DNA from: Sulfuricurvum sp.
GTDB lineage: Bacteria; Campylobacterota; Campylobacteria; Campylobacterales; Sulfurimonadaceae
Direction of reading: 5' to 3'
Assembly (NCBI GenBank): GCA_028718525.1
Contig: JAQULP010000004.1
Coordinates: 1-64,000, forward strand
Length of the DNA: 64,000 nt
The notes under the pieces are model-generated. The model searched no databases, was not told the origin of the DNA, and worked only from the letters and a program-made list of their open reading frames with translations. Position numbers and translations under genes: made by a program. Of the stretch, positions 35,207-45,583 are shown piece after piece. How positions within the stretch are numbered: position 1 is the first letter of the stretch; each line of letters opens with the position of its first letter.

Positions 35207-36195
35207 CTAAACTGCTCCAATAATCTCGTATCTCCCTCAAATAATGAGCGCAAATCACCGATCCGGTGAATCAACATCGCAAAGCGCTCAACGCCAAGGC
35301 CGAATGCGTACCCGCTGACATTTTCGTATCCGACCGCTTTAAATACATTCGGATCGACGATACCGCATCCGAGTACTTCAAGCCAGCCCGTTTTCGAACA
35401 GACGCGGCACCCCTCTCCGCCGCAGAAAATACAACTGATATCCACTTCGGCCGAAGGTTCCGTAAAAGGGAAGAAACTCGGACGGAAACGGACATTGACC
35501 TCTCCGAACATCGTTTTGAGAAAATCTTCGAGGATATATTTCAAGTTGGCGAAAGAGACTTTGCCCGCCTCTTCTACCACCAGCCCTTCTACCTGATGAA
35601 ACATCGGGGTATGGGTAATATCGTAATCCCGGCGGAACACCGCACCCGGTGCAATCATCCGAATCGGCGGCTTCGTAGCGAGCATCGTACGGATCTGGAC
35701 CGGCGAGGTATGGGTACGCAACAGCATCGCATCTTTAAAGTAAAACGTATCCTGCATATCGCGCGCCGGATGATATTTTGGGAGATTTAAAGCCTCAAAG
35801 TTGTGAAAATCATCTTCAACCATCGGACCCGTTTGAACGGAAAAATTCATCGCCGTAAAATAGTCTACAATCCGGTCCATCGTCTCCATTACCGGATGGA
35901 GTGAACCGCGTTCGGTTGTGGGGGAATAGAGGCTGACGTCAATGGCTTCTGCCTTCATCGATGCTTGTAAATGTTCCATTGCCAAGAAAAGTTTCCGATC
36001 CAGCAACAAGGCGTTAAGCCCCTCTTTATGGATATTTAGATCTTTGGCGAATGCCCCTTTTTCCGCATCAGGAATATCTTTCATGCGGGCAAACTCAGCG
36101 TTCATGATCCCTTTTTTTCCGAAAACGGCGATTCGGATCTCTTCGATTTTATCAATCGAGTCAGCCGATTTTATAGCGTCATACCACTCTTGCAA
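35203..36195 (-). CDS. pheS: Phenylalanine-tRNA ligase alpha subunit (TTG start)
   Basis: 330 residues. An N-terminal coiled-coil is followed by the class II catalytic core: motif 2 region [20 protein letters not shown], the Phe-binding FHQVEGLVV and motif 3 [13 protein letters not shown]. The Cys-rich [12 protein letters not shown] near 255-266 looks like a zinc site seen in some PheS. The best start is a TTG at 36195 with GGAGA seven bases upstream; no in-frame ATG fits. First gene of the block, transcribed away from the HIT gene across a 159-base gap that must hold both promoters. Confidence 0.96.
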   Translation of the reverse strand: MQEWYDAIKSADSIDKIEEIRIAVFGKKGIMNAEFARMKDIPDAEKGAFAKDLNIHKEGLNALLLDRKLFLAMEHLQASMKAEAIDVSLYSPTTERGSLHPVMETMDRIVDYFTAMNFSVQTGPMVEDDFHNFEALNLPKYHPARDMQDTFYFKDAMLLRTHTSPVQIRTMLATKPPIRMIAPGAVFRRDYDITHTPMFHQVEGLVVEEAGKVSFANLKYILEDFLKTMFGEVNVRFRPSFFPFTEPSAEVDISCIFCGGEGCRVCSKTGWLEVLGCGIVDPNVFKAVGYENVSGYAFGLGVERFAMLIHRIGDLRSLFEGDTRLLEQFR

Positions 36196-36354
36196 AATAG
36201 AGTCTCCATTGATGATTTTCTAAAAGCATGCACCAGATAATTTAGGTTTCTGAATATACTTTCAATATTGGGGGATATTGTAGTCAAATCTCTTTTATAA
36301 TTAGCTTCAAGGGATAAAGCATATGTTACAATAGCACAAAAAAAGAGGTATATT

Positions 36355-36711
36355 ATGTGTATATTTTGTAAAATCATCAATAAAGAAATCCCTTCGAATA
36401 CGGTTGCCGAAAATGAAGAGTTTTACGCTTTCCACGACATCAATCCCAAAGCCCCCGTACACGTTTTAGCGATCCCTAAAGCCCATTATGACAGTTTTGA
36501 TACCATTCCGGGAGAGGTGATGGGGAGAATGTCGACGTTTATGCAAGAGGTTGCCAAAACATGCGGAATTAACGAAAGCGGATACCGGATTATCAGCAAT
36601 ATCGGAGAAAACGGCGGTCAGGAGGTGAAACATCTCCATTTTCATATCGTCGGCGGTGCAAAACTGCATTGGGGCCATTTTGCCGATGCAGACCCGAAGG
36701 ATTTCTTTTAA
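36355..36711 (+). CDS. HIT-family nucleotide-binding hydrolase (HinT-like)
   Basis: 118 residues with AGAGG upstream. The histidine triad HLHFHIVGG is near residue 98-106 and the N-terminal CIFCKIINKEIP is typical. HinT-type enzymes hydrolyse purine nucleoside phosphoramidates such as AMP-lysine. It is divergent from pheS, the same order as in Helicobacter. A TTACAAT about 30 bases before the start could be its -10 box. Confidence 0.95.
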   Translation: MCIFCKIINKEIPSNTVAENEEFYAFHDINPKAPVHVLAIPKAHYDSFDTIPGEVMGRMSTFMQEVAKTCGINESGYRIISNIGENGGQEVKHLHFHIVGGAKLHWGHFADADPKDFF

Positions 36712-36734
36712 TACACCCCCAAGGTGTTCTATCC

Positions 36735-37436
36735 TTATTCAGGATAGAGCATCTTTTTCGTTACCCCTCCGTCAATGACAAAGTTCTCTCCTGTAATAAA
36801 TCCTGCCGCTTCGCTTGCAAGATACCACACCATTTCGGCAATATCTTCAACACGCCCGACGCGCCCGCAGGGGTGAAACGCATGGTCAGTTTCCCGTAAG
36901 CTCTCGGGAGCAACGTGTTCGATCCAACCGGGACTTATCGCATTGACCCGAATCGGTGCCAGACTCATGGCCAAAGCATGGGTGAGGCTAATAATCCCCC
37001 CTTTGCTCGCGCTGTACGCTTCGGTATGAGGTTCGCTCATCAACGCACGTGTCGAAGCGATATTGACGATGGCCCCTTTGGCTGAGTCGAGCTTATCCGC
37101 CAGTAACCGCGAGAGGAGAAACGGAGCCGTAAGGTTGATACTCAGAACACGGTTCCATTCGTCAAGCAAAAGGGATTTCGGATCCGTATTGGCACTCACG
37201 GCGGCATTATTGACCAATACGGTTAGAGAAGGAATCGAGAGGGCCGCTTTTTCAATTTGCCGGGGGTCGGCCAGATCACATACAATCGGCTCAAACCCTC
37301 CTTGTCGGGATGCTTTCGCCAAAAGCTCTTCGTTGGCATCCAGTCCAATAACCCGCCAATTTCGGCTGACGAAAAGGTGCGCCGTAGCCAAACCGATCCC
37401 TTGAGCCGCTCCGGTAATCACTATGGTCGGCATCAC
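36735..37436 (-). CDS. Short-chain dehydrogenase/reductase
   Basis: 233 residues. The NAD(P)-binding TGAAQGIG is at the N-terminus, followed by VLVNNAAVS, catalytic Ser in VNIASTRA and the YxxxK pair in AYSASKGG. Classical SDR length; substrate not predictable. It lies 30 bases after the OsmC gene and 97 bases... effectively at the end of an argH-osmC-SDR run, and converges on the HIT gene. FabG-like activity is possible, but the Ser-Tyr-Lys core alone does not decide. Confidence 0.88.
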   Translation of the reverse strand: MMPTIVITGAAQGIGLATAHLFVSRNWRVIGLDANEELLAKASRQGGFEPIVCDLADPRQIEKAALSIPSLTVLVNNAAVSANTDPKSLLLDEWNRVLSINLTAPFLLSRLLADKLDSAKGAIVNIASTRALMSEPHTEAYSASKGGIISLTHALAMSLAPIRVNAISPGWIEHVAPESLRETDHAFHPCGRVGRVEDIAEMVWYLASEAAGFITGENFVIDGGVTKKMLYPE

Positions 37437-37466
37437 TATCCTTTGCGAATGAATATCTTCTCGATT

Positions 37467-37931
37467 TTAGGCATTGCACCCTTGCAAATTACCGAAATCG
37501 ACGCTGCTTCCGCCGCCGCTGATCATTGTTTCGTTCTCACGGATCATAGTACCGTTATGGATGATCGTATAGGTAATTTTGGTCGTGTCCCGGATGGTAT
37601 TGATCGTCGAACAATAGGTCTCGACACTTGCCATAACCCAGCGGGCGGCAAGGGTGTCGTCGGCATTGGAATCAAAGCGGTATTCAAGATGAAGGGTGTT
37701 AAATTTGCGCGGTGCCGACTCGTTTCGGACAACTTCGCCGGAAACTTCTAAATTTTTTACTTCATACCCCTGTTTTTGGGGAAGCATCACAACATCGGTT
37801 GCGCTGCAGGCAATAATGCCGCTCAAAAAATACTCGATCGGTGAAATTTGCGGACAGTCGATAATAAAACTGCTCTTTTCGGTTTTAGCTTCAAAACGCA
37901 TAGCGTCCTGATGAGATACGGTAATTTTCAT
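37467..37931 (-). CDS. OsmC/Ohr-family protein
   Basis: 154 residues. The family core SPIEYFLSGIIACSATDVVM carries the first conserved Cys (about 43) and VETYCSTINTIRDT the second (about 111). This pair reduces organic or lipid hydroperoxides in OsmC/Ohr proteins. The N-terminus (MKITVSHQDAMRFEA) follows the YhfA-like OsmC subgroup. It begins 27 bases after argH. Confidence 0.88.
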   Translation of the reverse strand: MKITVSHQDAMRFEAKTEKSSFIIDCPQISPIEYFLSGIIACSATDVVMLPQKQGYEVKNLEVSGEVVRNESAPRKFNTLHLEYRFDSNADDTLAARWVMASVETYCSTINTIRDTTKITYTIIHNGTMIRENETMISGGGSSVDFGNLQGCNA

Positions 37932-37958
37932 GATTCGTTCCTTGAATGTTTTAAAGGC

Positions 37959-39344
37959 TTATTTTATATCGTTTAAATAATGATCAAAATAGATAATTTG
38001 TTCTAATGTACGTACTTCAGCCGTTCCCCCCTGGGAAGTTCTTGCATTCATCGAATGTTCGATCGCAAGGTAATCGCAGACGTCTTTTTTGATCCGTTCA
38101 TCGATGGCATGAAGTTCACGGTATTCGATATCGCTCAAATCGATCCCCAATGCTTCCGCACGGGCGACAGCGCGTCCGGTAATGTGGTGCGCCTCACGAA
38201 ACGGAACACCGCAGTGTTCGACCAGATAGTCGGCTAAATCCGTAGCGCTTAAGTGGCCGAGTTTACATGCACGCGCCATGTTCTGCGGTTTTACCGTCAT
38301 GGTTTTAAGGGCTTCGCGTAAAATTTCCAGAGAGATTTCTGCGGTTTCAACACTGTCGAAAACCCCCTCTTTATCCTCTTGGGTATCTTTGTTATAGGCC
38401 AGAGGAAGCCCTTTCATGACGGTTAGGAGCCCCATCAGATTTCCAAAAACACGTCCTGTTTTTCCGCGAAGCAGTTCCGGAACGTCCGGGTTTTTCTTTT
38501 GAGGCATGATGGAGCTTCCGGTAGAATAGGCGTCGGAAAGTTCGACAAAACGGAATTCATAACTCGACCAAAGGATAATCTCCTCTGCAAGACGGGAAAT
38601 GTGCATCATCAGGGTTGAGATATTGAATAAAATTTCCAATGCGAAATCGCGGTCACTGACCGTATCGAGACAGTTGATACTGACCGAATCGAATCCCAGG
38701 GTTTTCGCGGTCATTTCACGATTGATATTGTGGGGTGTCCCCGCAAGGGCGGCACATCCGATCGGAGAGATGTTATTACGATCCGCACTGCTTTCAAACC
38801 GTTCACAATCGCGCTTGAACATAGCGGCATAGGCCAAAAGATGAAAGCCGAAATTGATCGGCTGGGCATGCTGCAGATGGGTCATTCCCGGCAAAAGTGT
38901 GGTCGTATGTTCACGGGCGATATCGACAATAACCCCCATCAAAGATTTAATCTGTGCGACGATTTCACGATTTTTCCGCAATACGAAGCGGCGAAAATCA
39001 AGGGCTACCTGGTCGTTACGGCTGCGTGCGGTATGAAGTTTTTTGCCTGCTTCGCCGATGATCGACGTAAGACGCTTCTCAATCGCCATATGCAGGTCTT
39101 CATCACCGATTTTCCATTCAAAAGAACCCGATTCGATTTCACTCAAAACCTGTGCCATCCCGGATTCGATCAACGCAAGCTCATCCGGAGTCAAGATCCC
39201 CTGATGGGTCAACATTTGAGCGTGCGCAACCGACCCTTCAATATCTTCACGGTACAATTTTTGATCAAACATGATCGAAGCATTAAATTTTTCTAATAGG
39301 GTTGACGTATCTTGAGTAAAACGTCCTGACCACATTTTTTCCAT
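37959..39344 (-). CDS. argH: Argininosuccinate lyase
   Basis: 461 residues. The fumarase/ASL superfamily signature [17 protein letters not shown] lies at about 273-286 and the N-terminus [20 protein letters not shown] is characteristic. It splits argininosuccinate to arginine and fumarate, the last step of arginine synthesis. The rest of the arginine pathway is not nearby. Confidence 0.97.
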   Translation of the reverse strand: MEKMWSGRFTQDTSTLLEKFNASIMFDQKLYREDIEGSVAHAQMLTHQGILTPDELALIESGMAQVLSEIESGSFEWKIGDEDLHMAIEKRLTSIIGEAGKKLHTARSRNDQVALDFRRFVLRKNREIVAQIKSLMGVIVDIAREHTTTLLPGMTHLQHAQPINFGFHLLAYAAMFKRDCERFESSADRNNISPIGCAALAGTPHNINREMTAKTLGFDSVSINCLDTVSDRDFALEILFNISTLMMHISRLAEEIILWSSYEFRFVELSDAYSTGSSIMPQKKNPDVPELLRGKTGRVFGNLMGLLTVMKGLPLAYNKDTQEDKEGVFDSVETAEISLEILREALKTMTVKPQNMARACKLGHLSATDLADYLVEHCGVPFREAHHITGRAVARAEALGIDLSDIEYRELHAIDERIKKDVCDYLAIEHSMNARTSQGGTAEVRTLEQIIYFDHYLNDIK

Positions 39345-39479
39345 AGGATCTCCGAATTGTTATAATAAGTGGGGTATTCTAGCGAAGTTTGTTTTAGAAG
39401 AAAGTTTGGTTAAATAAATGCCAAAATAAGTTTTTTGGATTTATTTATCCCTGTTTTGAGGAAAAGAGCGGTGTCACTA

Positions 39480-39815
39480 TCAGTTGCACGCCGGAACATT
39501 TCCGGTATCCGATGCATATTCGGTTAAAAAATCCTCTAAGTGTTTGGCATCTTTTGAATACGAACGGTCGCTGAAATATTCCCAGGAAGGTTGTGCCTTT
39601 TTCGAAGAGAGATGAATGTCCGCCAGTTTTTCACCTTTGTTTTCCATCAATTTTTCCCAAATCCGCTGCTTTTTCGATGCGGCCAGCGTTTGCCCGCCGC
39701 CATGACACTCTTTGCACGAATTCATATAAATTTTCTGACCTTTATAAGCGGCAGCGTTTAATGTCATAAAACCGGATAAAAGAGTGAGCGCTACAGTAGC
39801 ATAAAGCTTGTTCAT
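39480..39815 (-). CDS. Small periplasmic mono-haem cytochrome c
   Basis: 111 residues with a signal peptide (about 1-22) and one haem-binding CKECH near residue 34-38. The sequence YKGQKIYMNSCKECHGGGQT is typical of class I cytochromes. A C-terminal Cys (PACN) is odd. It probably carries electrons in the periplasm. It stands alone between ubiD and argH. Confidence 0.88.
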   Translation of the reverse strand: MNKLYATVALTLLSGFMTLNAAAYKGQKIYMNSCKECHGGGQTLAASKKQRIWEKLMENKGEKLADIHLSSKKAQPSWEYFSDRSYSKDAKHLEDFLTEYASDTGNVPACN

Positions 39816-39916
39816 TATATATACTCTTCCCTGTTAATAAAATCTTCATAAATATTACATTACAAAATATAATAAAGTGCTTAAGTTGTAGCGCTTAAAA
39901 GCGGCAGTACCGCCCT

Positions 39917-41737
39917 TCAGAGTTGATATTTTTTCTCCCGATCCGCTTCTAAATCCCATACCAAAAGTGCTTTCAAACGCTCCACAACCGACGGCGTACA
40001 CTCAACATCGCCGGGCCATTCTCTCTCAAAGCCGTCCATCGCCGTTTTCGTGGTCCCGTCAATCGCTACAATGGATTCGGAGCGGTATATGTCCCGACCG
40101 GCATCGATGTTGTTGGAGACACGCCATATCAACATATAAGGGTTGTGGATATCGTTTTTCGCTTCATCCACAAAAATAACAATACGCAAATAGGTCTTCA
40201 ACGTTTCCAAAGCGCTAAAACACTCTCGAAGCGAACGTGTTTTCCGGATACTGACAATCGTAATCGGATTGGCGGTATGACGCATATACTGGGTCAAACC
40301 GGTTGTTTCCGGCAAAAGGGCAGCCACTTTTTCCAATAAATGGGTACTTTCAATCGAATCAGGCGCTGCCGGCGAATACGAAGCGGTAAAATCGATCCCC
40401 AACTTTCCGCCGACCAGGGATTCCGGACTGGAGTGATCCAGCGCATCGGTAATCCCTTCGGAAATAAAGAGGCATTTTGGGATAAAACGGTTCAGCGCAT
40501 AGGTCACCAATGCCTCATAATTGGTCAGTTTTGGGGCATCTTCACCGAAAAAGAGGGCATGTTTAACGAAACTCATCTGACCCGAGCCCCAGAAAATATG
40601 CATAAACTGTTTGGCATGCCCTTTATACAACGGCTTCATTTTCGCCAAAATAAGATTATGAAATACGCCGTTTTCCGGCATATGGTAATCGATCAAATCG
40701 GCGGCATTGGTTTTGAGAAGCGGCAAGAATACCCGTTCCGTAGCCCATCCCATGTATTTGTCTTCCAATGGGGGTTTGCCGACAACCGTCGCCAAATAGA
40801 GGGGATTTTTACGATGGGTTATAGCGCTTACTTCCATCACCGGATAATATTCCGCAAGGGTATAATACCCCGTGTGGTCCCCAAACGGCCCTTCGAGTGC
40901 AAGCTTTTCGGTATCCACCCACCCTTCAATGACAAAATCGACATCACTCGGGATATACAGCGGCGTCGTAATCGATTCAACCAATTTGGGTGACTCTTTT
41001 TTAATAAGGCCGTACAGGAGCAGTTCGTTGACGCCGTAGGGCAATGGGGCGGTCGCACACCAGGTATAGAGAGGATCCCCCCCGATTGCGATGGATACGG
41101 GCATTTTTTTACCGGCACGCTGATACTGATCAAAAAAGTGGGAAGAGTCTTTGTGGATTTGCCAATGCATACCCAAATGGTTTTTATCGTACACTTGAAG
41201 ACGGTACATTCCCAAATTTACCAAAGCTCCGTCAAGGCTCTGGGTATAGACTTGGCCCATTGTAATAAACGGTCCGCCGTCTTCTTCCCAGGTTGTCAGG
41301 ATCGGGAGATCGTACAGATTCACTTCGGCGTCTTGTTTAATATTTTCCTGACACTCCCCCCGTCCTTTGAGTCTTTTCGGGAAAATATCTTTCATCGCGA
41401 ACAAATCGCCGAGCATTCCGATTTTTTCTTTAAACCCTTGGGGAGGTTTCATATGGAGAAGTTTCTCAATCTCCGTCGCAACCCCCTCTACTTCCCGACC
41501 AAAAAGGAGCTCCGTCCGGCGATAGGAACCGAACAAATTCATTACTACCGGAATATCGTACGTTGTGCCGCTTTGTTTATCGACGGGATGGGTAAAAAGG
41601 AGGGCCTTCCCCCCGTCTTTTTTTTTGACTTCGGCATACGCTAAATGGGGAATTTCCAATACGATATCCAAAGGGGTATCGATTACTTTCAGTTCCCCTT
41701 TGGATTGGAGCAAGTCAAGTGTTTTTTGTAATGTCAC
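39917..41737 (-). CDS. ubiD: UbiD-family prenyl-FMN-dependent decarboxylase (GTG start)
   Basis: 606 residues. The start is a GTG at 41737 with AAGG upstream, three bases after hemC. UbiD features include PFITMGQVYTQSLDG, HWQIHKDSSHFFDQY, LEGPFGDHTGYYTLAEYYPV and the C-terminal VFVDEAKNDIHNPYMLIWRV. Family members remove aromatic or alpha,beta-unsaturated carboxyl groups using prenyl-FMN from UbiX. In Campylobacterota, which make menaquinone by the futalosine route, a UbiD-type enzyme is a candidate for the late decarboxylation. Its place beside haem and isoprenoid genes agrees with a quinone role, though this is inferred. Confidence 0.92.
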   Translation of the reverse strand: MTLQKTLDLLQSKGELKVIDTPLDIVLEIPHLAYAEVKKKDGGKALLFTHPVDKQSGTTYDIPVVMNLFGSYRRTELLFGREVEGVATEIEKLLHMKPPQGFKEKIGMLGDLFAMKDIFPKRLKGRGECQENIKQDAEVNLYDLPILTTWEEDGGPFITMGQVYTQSLDGALVNLGMYRLQVYDKNHLGMHWQIHKDSSHFFDQYQRAGKKMPVSIAIGGDPLYTWCATAPLPYGVNELLLYGLIKKESPKLVESITTPLYIPSDVDFVIEGWVDTEKLALEGPFGDHTGYYTLAEYYPVMEVSAITHRKNPLYLATVVGKPPLEDKYMGWATERVFLPLLKTNAADLIDYHMPENGVFHNLILAKMKPLYKGHAKQFMHIFWGSGQMSFVKHALFFGEDAPKLTNYEALVTYALNRFIPKCLFISEGITDALDHSSPESLVGGKLGIDFTASYSPAAPDSIESTHLLEKVAALLPETTGLTQYMRHTANPITIVSIRKTRSLRECFSALETLKTYLRIVIFVDEAKNDIHNPYMLIWRVSNNIDAGRDIYRSESIVAIDGTTKTAMDGFEREWPGDVECTPSVVERLKALLVWDLEADREKKYQL

Positions 41738-41740
41738 GGA

Positions 41741-42682
41741 TTACGCCTTATTTGCCATAGCTTCCGCTCTATGCAGAAGTTCCATCGCCCCCTGTGCGAT
41801 CAGTCGTTCCGCCATGGATTCACCGACACCTTCCGTTTCCCCTTTTGAAACCGTGATTTCATCGCCCATCACTTCGGAACCGTCAGGCATACCGAGGGTT
41901 GAGCGGACGATTACGTCACCATTTTCCTGAACCCGTGCGCTGACGCCGATCGGCACTTGGCACCCTCCGTTAAGGGTATCTACAAAACCGCGTTCGATCG
42001 TTGTCTCAATGCGGCTATTTTCATCTTCCAGATAGGCTGCAATCTCTAACACCCACGGTTCATTCACAGTTTCGATTCCCAAAGCCCCCTGCCCCATAGC
42101 CGGAAGCATCTCATCCAAGGAGATCGGATAAAAATAGGTCACCAAATCACTGAAACCTAAACGGTTGATTCCGGCCGCCGCCAGGATAATCGCGTCAAAC
42201 TCCCCCTCTTTGAGTTTACGGATACGGGTGTCCACATTCCCGCGTAAATCTTTGATAACCAGATCGGGGCGTTGTTGTACCAACTGCATCCGTCGTCTCA
42301 AAGACGACGTTCCGACAACGGCACCCTGTGGAAGGGATGCGATATCGGGGTATTTTTCACTGAGCATCGCATCACGTACGTCTTCACGTACCGTAATTGC
42401 CGAAAGCAATAGCCCCTCGGGCATAACCGTAGGGACATCTTTCAATGAGTGGACCGCCATTTGAGCCTCACCTCGAAGCATCGACTCCTCAATCTCTTTT
42501 AGAAACAACCCTTTACCGCCGATTTTCGCCAAAGGTACGTCTAAAATTTTATCCCCGGAAGTGATAATGATTTTGAGTTCAACCTCTACATCCGTAAATT
42601 TTGATTCAATTACCGATTTGATATGGTTGGATTGCCAAAGGGCAAGTTTGCTTCCGCGTGTCGCGATGGTGAGCTTTTTCAT
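41741..42682 (-). CDS. hemC: Porphobilinogen deaminase
   Basis: 313 residues. The N-terminus TIATRGSKLALWQS, the RGNVDTRIRKLKEGEFDAII substrate-binding segment and the cofactor Cys in NGGCQVPIGV (about 239) are all present. It joins four porphobilinogen units into hydroxymethylbilane in haem synthesis. Part of the run polyprenyl synthase-hemA-proS-fxsA-dsb-hemC-ubiD; the order hemA-proS-hemC is also seen in Helicobacter. Confidence 0.97.
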   Translation of the reverse strand: MKKLTIATRGSKLALWQSNHIKSVIESKFTDVEVELKIIITSGDKILDVPLAKIGGKGLFLKEIEESMLRGEAQMAVHSLKDVPTVMPEGLLLSAITVREDVRDAMLSEKYPDIASLPQGAVVGTSSLRRRMQLVQQRPDLVIKDLRGNVDTRIRKLKEGEFDAIILAAAGINRLGFSDLVTYFYPISLDEMLPAMGQGALGIETVNEPWVLEIAAYLEDENSRIETTIERGFVDTLNGGCQVPIGVSARVQENGDVIVRSTLGMPDGSEVMGDEITVSKGETEGVGESMAERLIAQGAMELLHRAEAMANKA

Positions 42683-42685
42683 GAA

Positions 42686-43513
42686 TTATTTAACCTTAAT
42701 CTCTTTATATTTGTTTTTTGTAGAATCTTTTTGTCCGTTAAAAAAGACGGTAGGGGTTCCGGAAACCATCATCGACTGTGCTGTTTTTTGATCAAATTCA
42801 AACTGCTTCAAGACCGAGGAGCTGCGGATATCATCAAGACCGATTTTAGTCCCGAACGTTTTATTGAAAGCATTGAGAATTTTCTGTTCATCTTTTTCAT
42901 TGGCATTAATATCTACTTTATAGAGTTTTGATACCACGTTATCATACCCCTTTTGCTCTGCGGCAATAGCCGCTTTGGTTAATGCAACCGATGCGGGGTG
43001 GAGGGCTTCAAGCGGAAGATGATAATAATAGACCCCAAAAGTTTTAGGATATTTTGCCATATAAGAGAGGGCTTCCGGGACATAGCGACGGCAGAAAGGG
43101 CATAACGGATCGGAAAAAATGGCTACCTTATAGGTTGCGTTCGCTTCACCCGCTATACGGTTTGCTTTGGTATAAAAAGCGTCATCAAAATCGGGCGACA
43201 TCGTTTCGTTATACCGTTCACCCGTCTTGACGTTTACAAGTTCCGGAGCAAGGATACTGCCGTTGACGAAATAGGTACCGTTTTGATTGATATGACGTGT
43301 ATCGTTCCCTTGTTTGACATCGGCTTCCATCGTAATGAAATAAACCTGCCAACCGCTCAAGGCGGGGAGATTCTTTTTGCCGCTCACATTTATTTGTAAA
43401 TTACTGATATTCGGGTTATTGGCGATCCCTTTTTTTAAAAATGCGGTTATCTCACCGTCAGTAGCTCCGAATAGACTAGCGCAGAGCAGTAGTGTGCTCG
43501 ATAATTTCGGCAT
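42686..43513 (-). CDS. Periplasmic DsbC/DsbG-like thiol-disulfide protein
   Basis: About 275 residues from the ATG at 43513; a slightly earlier ATG at 43522 is possible. A signal peptide ends near FGATDG, followed by a small dimerisation-like N-terminal domain. A thioredoxin fold with the active-site CPFC in FSDPLCPFCRRYVPEAL (about 140-156) and a cis-Pro region VSGTPTVFFNGQ follows. It likely reduces or isomerises disulfides in the periplasm, possibly to serve the c-type cytochromes. It overlaps the fxsA gene by about 38 bases. Confidence 0.88.
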   Translation of the reverse strand: MPKLSSTLLLCASLFGATDGEITAFLKKGIANNPNISNLQINVSGKKNLPALSGWQVYFITMEADVKQGNDTRHINQNGTYFVNGSILAPELVNVKTGERYNETMSPDFDDAFYTKANRIAGEANATYKVAIFSDPLCPFCRRYVPEALSYMAKYPKTFGVYYYHLPLEALHPASVALTKAAIAAEQKGYDNVVSKLYKVDINANEKDEQKILNAFNKTFGTKIGLDDIRSSSVLKQFEFDQKTAQSMMVSGTPTVFFNGQKDSTKNKYKEIKVK

Positions 43514-43883
43514 CAATGACATGGTCGTCCTTTGGTTGGGTTGGTGTGTGATATTTTCGCGAAAAACGGTTAATGATAAGCGAACTAAACAATGAAAACT
43601 GCAGTACTATCCCGATAAAATCGCTTAAAAAACCGGGAAGTATCAAAAGAATCGCACCGAATAATCCCATCAGATTTCGATTTGAAAATCCTTCCATATC
43701 GATGTGACGCATCCGCAGAGCGTAGACATTTTCGGCCAAGGTATGGCGAAAATTCATCAAAATCGATATTCCTAAAAAAGCACTCCCTATGATCTCTAAA
43801 AAAGTAGCTAATCCCCCGATTTGCGAAGCGATCTCAATGGAAACGAGGACTTCTAAAAAAAGGTAGACTAAAAAATAGATCAT
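43476..43883 (-). CDS. fxsA: FxsA-family membrane protein
   Basis: 135 residues with at least two membrane segments (about 1-50) and the FxsA pattern: an EI..QIGG..TFLEII segment near the start and [16 protein letters not shown]. FxsA is best known for relieving exclusion of phage T7 by plasmid F, but its normal job is unknown. It is co-translated with proS (ATGA overlap) and with the Dsb-like gene. Confidence 0.88.
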   Translation of the reverse strand: MIYFLVYLFLEVLVSIEIASQIGGLATFLEIIGSAFLGISILMNFRHTLAENVYALRMRHIDMEGFSNRNLMGLFGAILLILPGFLSDFIGIVLQFSLFSSLIINRFSRKYHTPTQPKDDHVIDAEIIEHTTALR

Positions 43884-45583
43884 CGTGATAATTCCTCGAT
43901 CTTAGCCAGTACGTCGGCTGCTTCGACCGTAATGATTTCACGCGTTGCACGAATCAAAATTTGTACTTGCCCGTTTTCCAGCTCTTTACCGACAATCACC
44001 GTAAAAGGGAATCCGATCAGCTCAGCATCGGACATTTTAAATCCGAACCGCTCTTTTCGGTCATCAAAAATGGTTTCGATACCGCGTGCCTGCAAAGAGG
44101 CATAGAGCTCTTCGGCATACGCCATATGCGATTCTTCTTTGATATTCGAGACCATAACGTTGACCAGATACGGAGCCGTAGCGTGGGTCCAGATACACCC
44201 TTTTTCGTCATGGTGCTGTTCAATCACCGCTGCGACAAGACGGCTGACGCCCATTCCGTACGTGCCCATAATAAACGGTTGCGAACGACCGTTTTCATCC
44301 AGATACTCGGCTTTCAGCGGTGCGGAATAAACGGTACCGAGTTTGAAAATATGACCCACTTCGATCCCTTTGGTATGGAGAAGTTTACCGCTGCAGTGCG
44401 GACATCCGTCACCCACTTGCACCGCCGTCAGATCCGCGAACGGGGATTCGTTCATCACGTTCAGATCGACCCCGACAAAATGGTAATCCGCCTCATTGGC
44501 ACCGCAGATCATATGGGTTGCACCGCGTACATCATTATCCATCACGATACGGATTTTATCCTGATCGAGCGGTCCGATGAAGCCCGGAACCAAACCGATT
44601 TCGGCCAATTCCGCTTCGGTAGCATCAACCAAATCGATCGCTCCGATACTGTTGCGTGCTTTGACCTCTTGAAGCTCATCGCATCCGCGGATAAAGAAAC
44701 AGACCAGTTCAGACCCTTCGGTATAAACCGCACGCTGAACCACCGCTTTGAGGGTGTAATAGGGATCGACATGGAAAAATCCGCTCAAATCTTCGATCGA
44801 TTTGATATTCGGTGTTTTAAAACGGGCAAAGTCCGCTTGCGGCGCTTCCGGAATCACACTTCGCGGTGCACGCCGCGCCGCCTCCACATTGGCCCCGTAT
44901 TCGCACGTGTCGCACACGGCCAGCGTATCTTCTCCGCTCTCAGCTAAGACCATCAACTCTTTTGAACCGGTACCGCCGATCGCGCCGCTGTCCGCTTCGA
45001 CGATTCGGAACGTAAGACCCAAACGTTCCAATACACGTTTATAGGCCGCTTCCATCGCATCGAATTCACGGTCCAAATCTTCGGTAGAAGCGTGGAAACT
45101 GTATCCGTCTTTCATCACAAATTCGCGAGCACGCATCAATCCGAATCGCGGGCGCGCTTCATCACGGAATTTGGTTTTGACCTGATACACGTTGAGGGGA
45201 AGCTGTTTGTAACTCGTCACGCGGTTACGAACGATGCTGACCATCATCTCTTCGTGGGTCGGTCCCAGGACAAAAAGGTTGTCTTTCCGATCACGGAAAC
45301 GGAGCAGCTCTTTCCCGAATTTTTCAATACGTCCGCTCTCCTGCCACAATTCAGCCGGCGTTACGAAACTGAGGTCAACTTCCAATGCTCCGCATTTAGC
45401 CATCTCTTCATTGATAATTGTCTCAATTTTTCGGAGAACCCGTTTGCCAAGCGGTAAGAAATTATAAAGACCGCTTGCAACCTGGGCAACAAATCCGGCG
45501 CGTGAAAGATATATATGGCTCGGAAGCTGAGCATCTTTGGGTGATTCTTTGGTTGTAGGGATATAGGCTTTAGTAAAACGCAT
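43880..45583 (-). CDS. proS: Proline-tRNA ligase
   Basis: 567 residues, the bacterial form with an editing insertion. Class II core motifs include [36 protein letters not shown] and [14 protein letters not shown]. The YbaK-like insertion between about 220 and 380 removes mischarged Ala or Cys. A C-terminal anticodon-binding domain follows. Its ATG overlaps the hemA stop (TAATG). Confidence 0.97.
   Translation of the reverse strand: MRFTKAYIPTTKESPKDAQLPSHIYLSRAGFVAQVASGLYNFLPLGKRVLRKIETIINEEMAKCGALEVDLSFVTPAELWQESGRIEKFGKELLRFRDRKDNLFVLGPTHEEMMVSIVRNRVTSYKQLPLNVYQVKTKFRDEARPRFGLMRAREFVMKDGYSFHASTEDLDREFDAMEAAYKRVLERLGLTFRIVEADSGAIGGTGSKELMVLAESGEDTLAVCDTCEYGANVEAARRAPRSVIPEAPQADFARFKTPNIKSIEDLSGFFHVDPYYTLKAVVQRAVYTEGSELVCFFIRGCDELQEVKARNSIGAIDLVDATEAELAEIGLVPGFIGPLDQDKIRIVMDNDVRGATHMICGANEADYHFVGVDLNVMNESPFADLTAVQVGDGCPHCSGKLLHTKGIEVGHIFKLGTVYSAPLKAEYLDENGRSQPFIMGTYGMGVSRLVAAVIEQHHDEKGCIWTHATAPYLVNVMVSNIKEESHMAYAEELYASLQARGIETIFDDRKERFGFKMSDAELIGFPFTVIVGKELENGQVQILIRATREIITVEAADVLAKIEELSR

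Noticed and set aside
43961-44947. 328-codon plus-strand frame opposite proS
   Set aside because: Shadow of proline-tRNA ligase; no motif and no start site.
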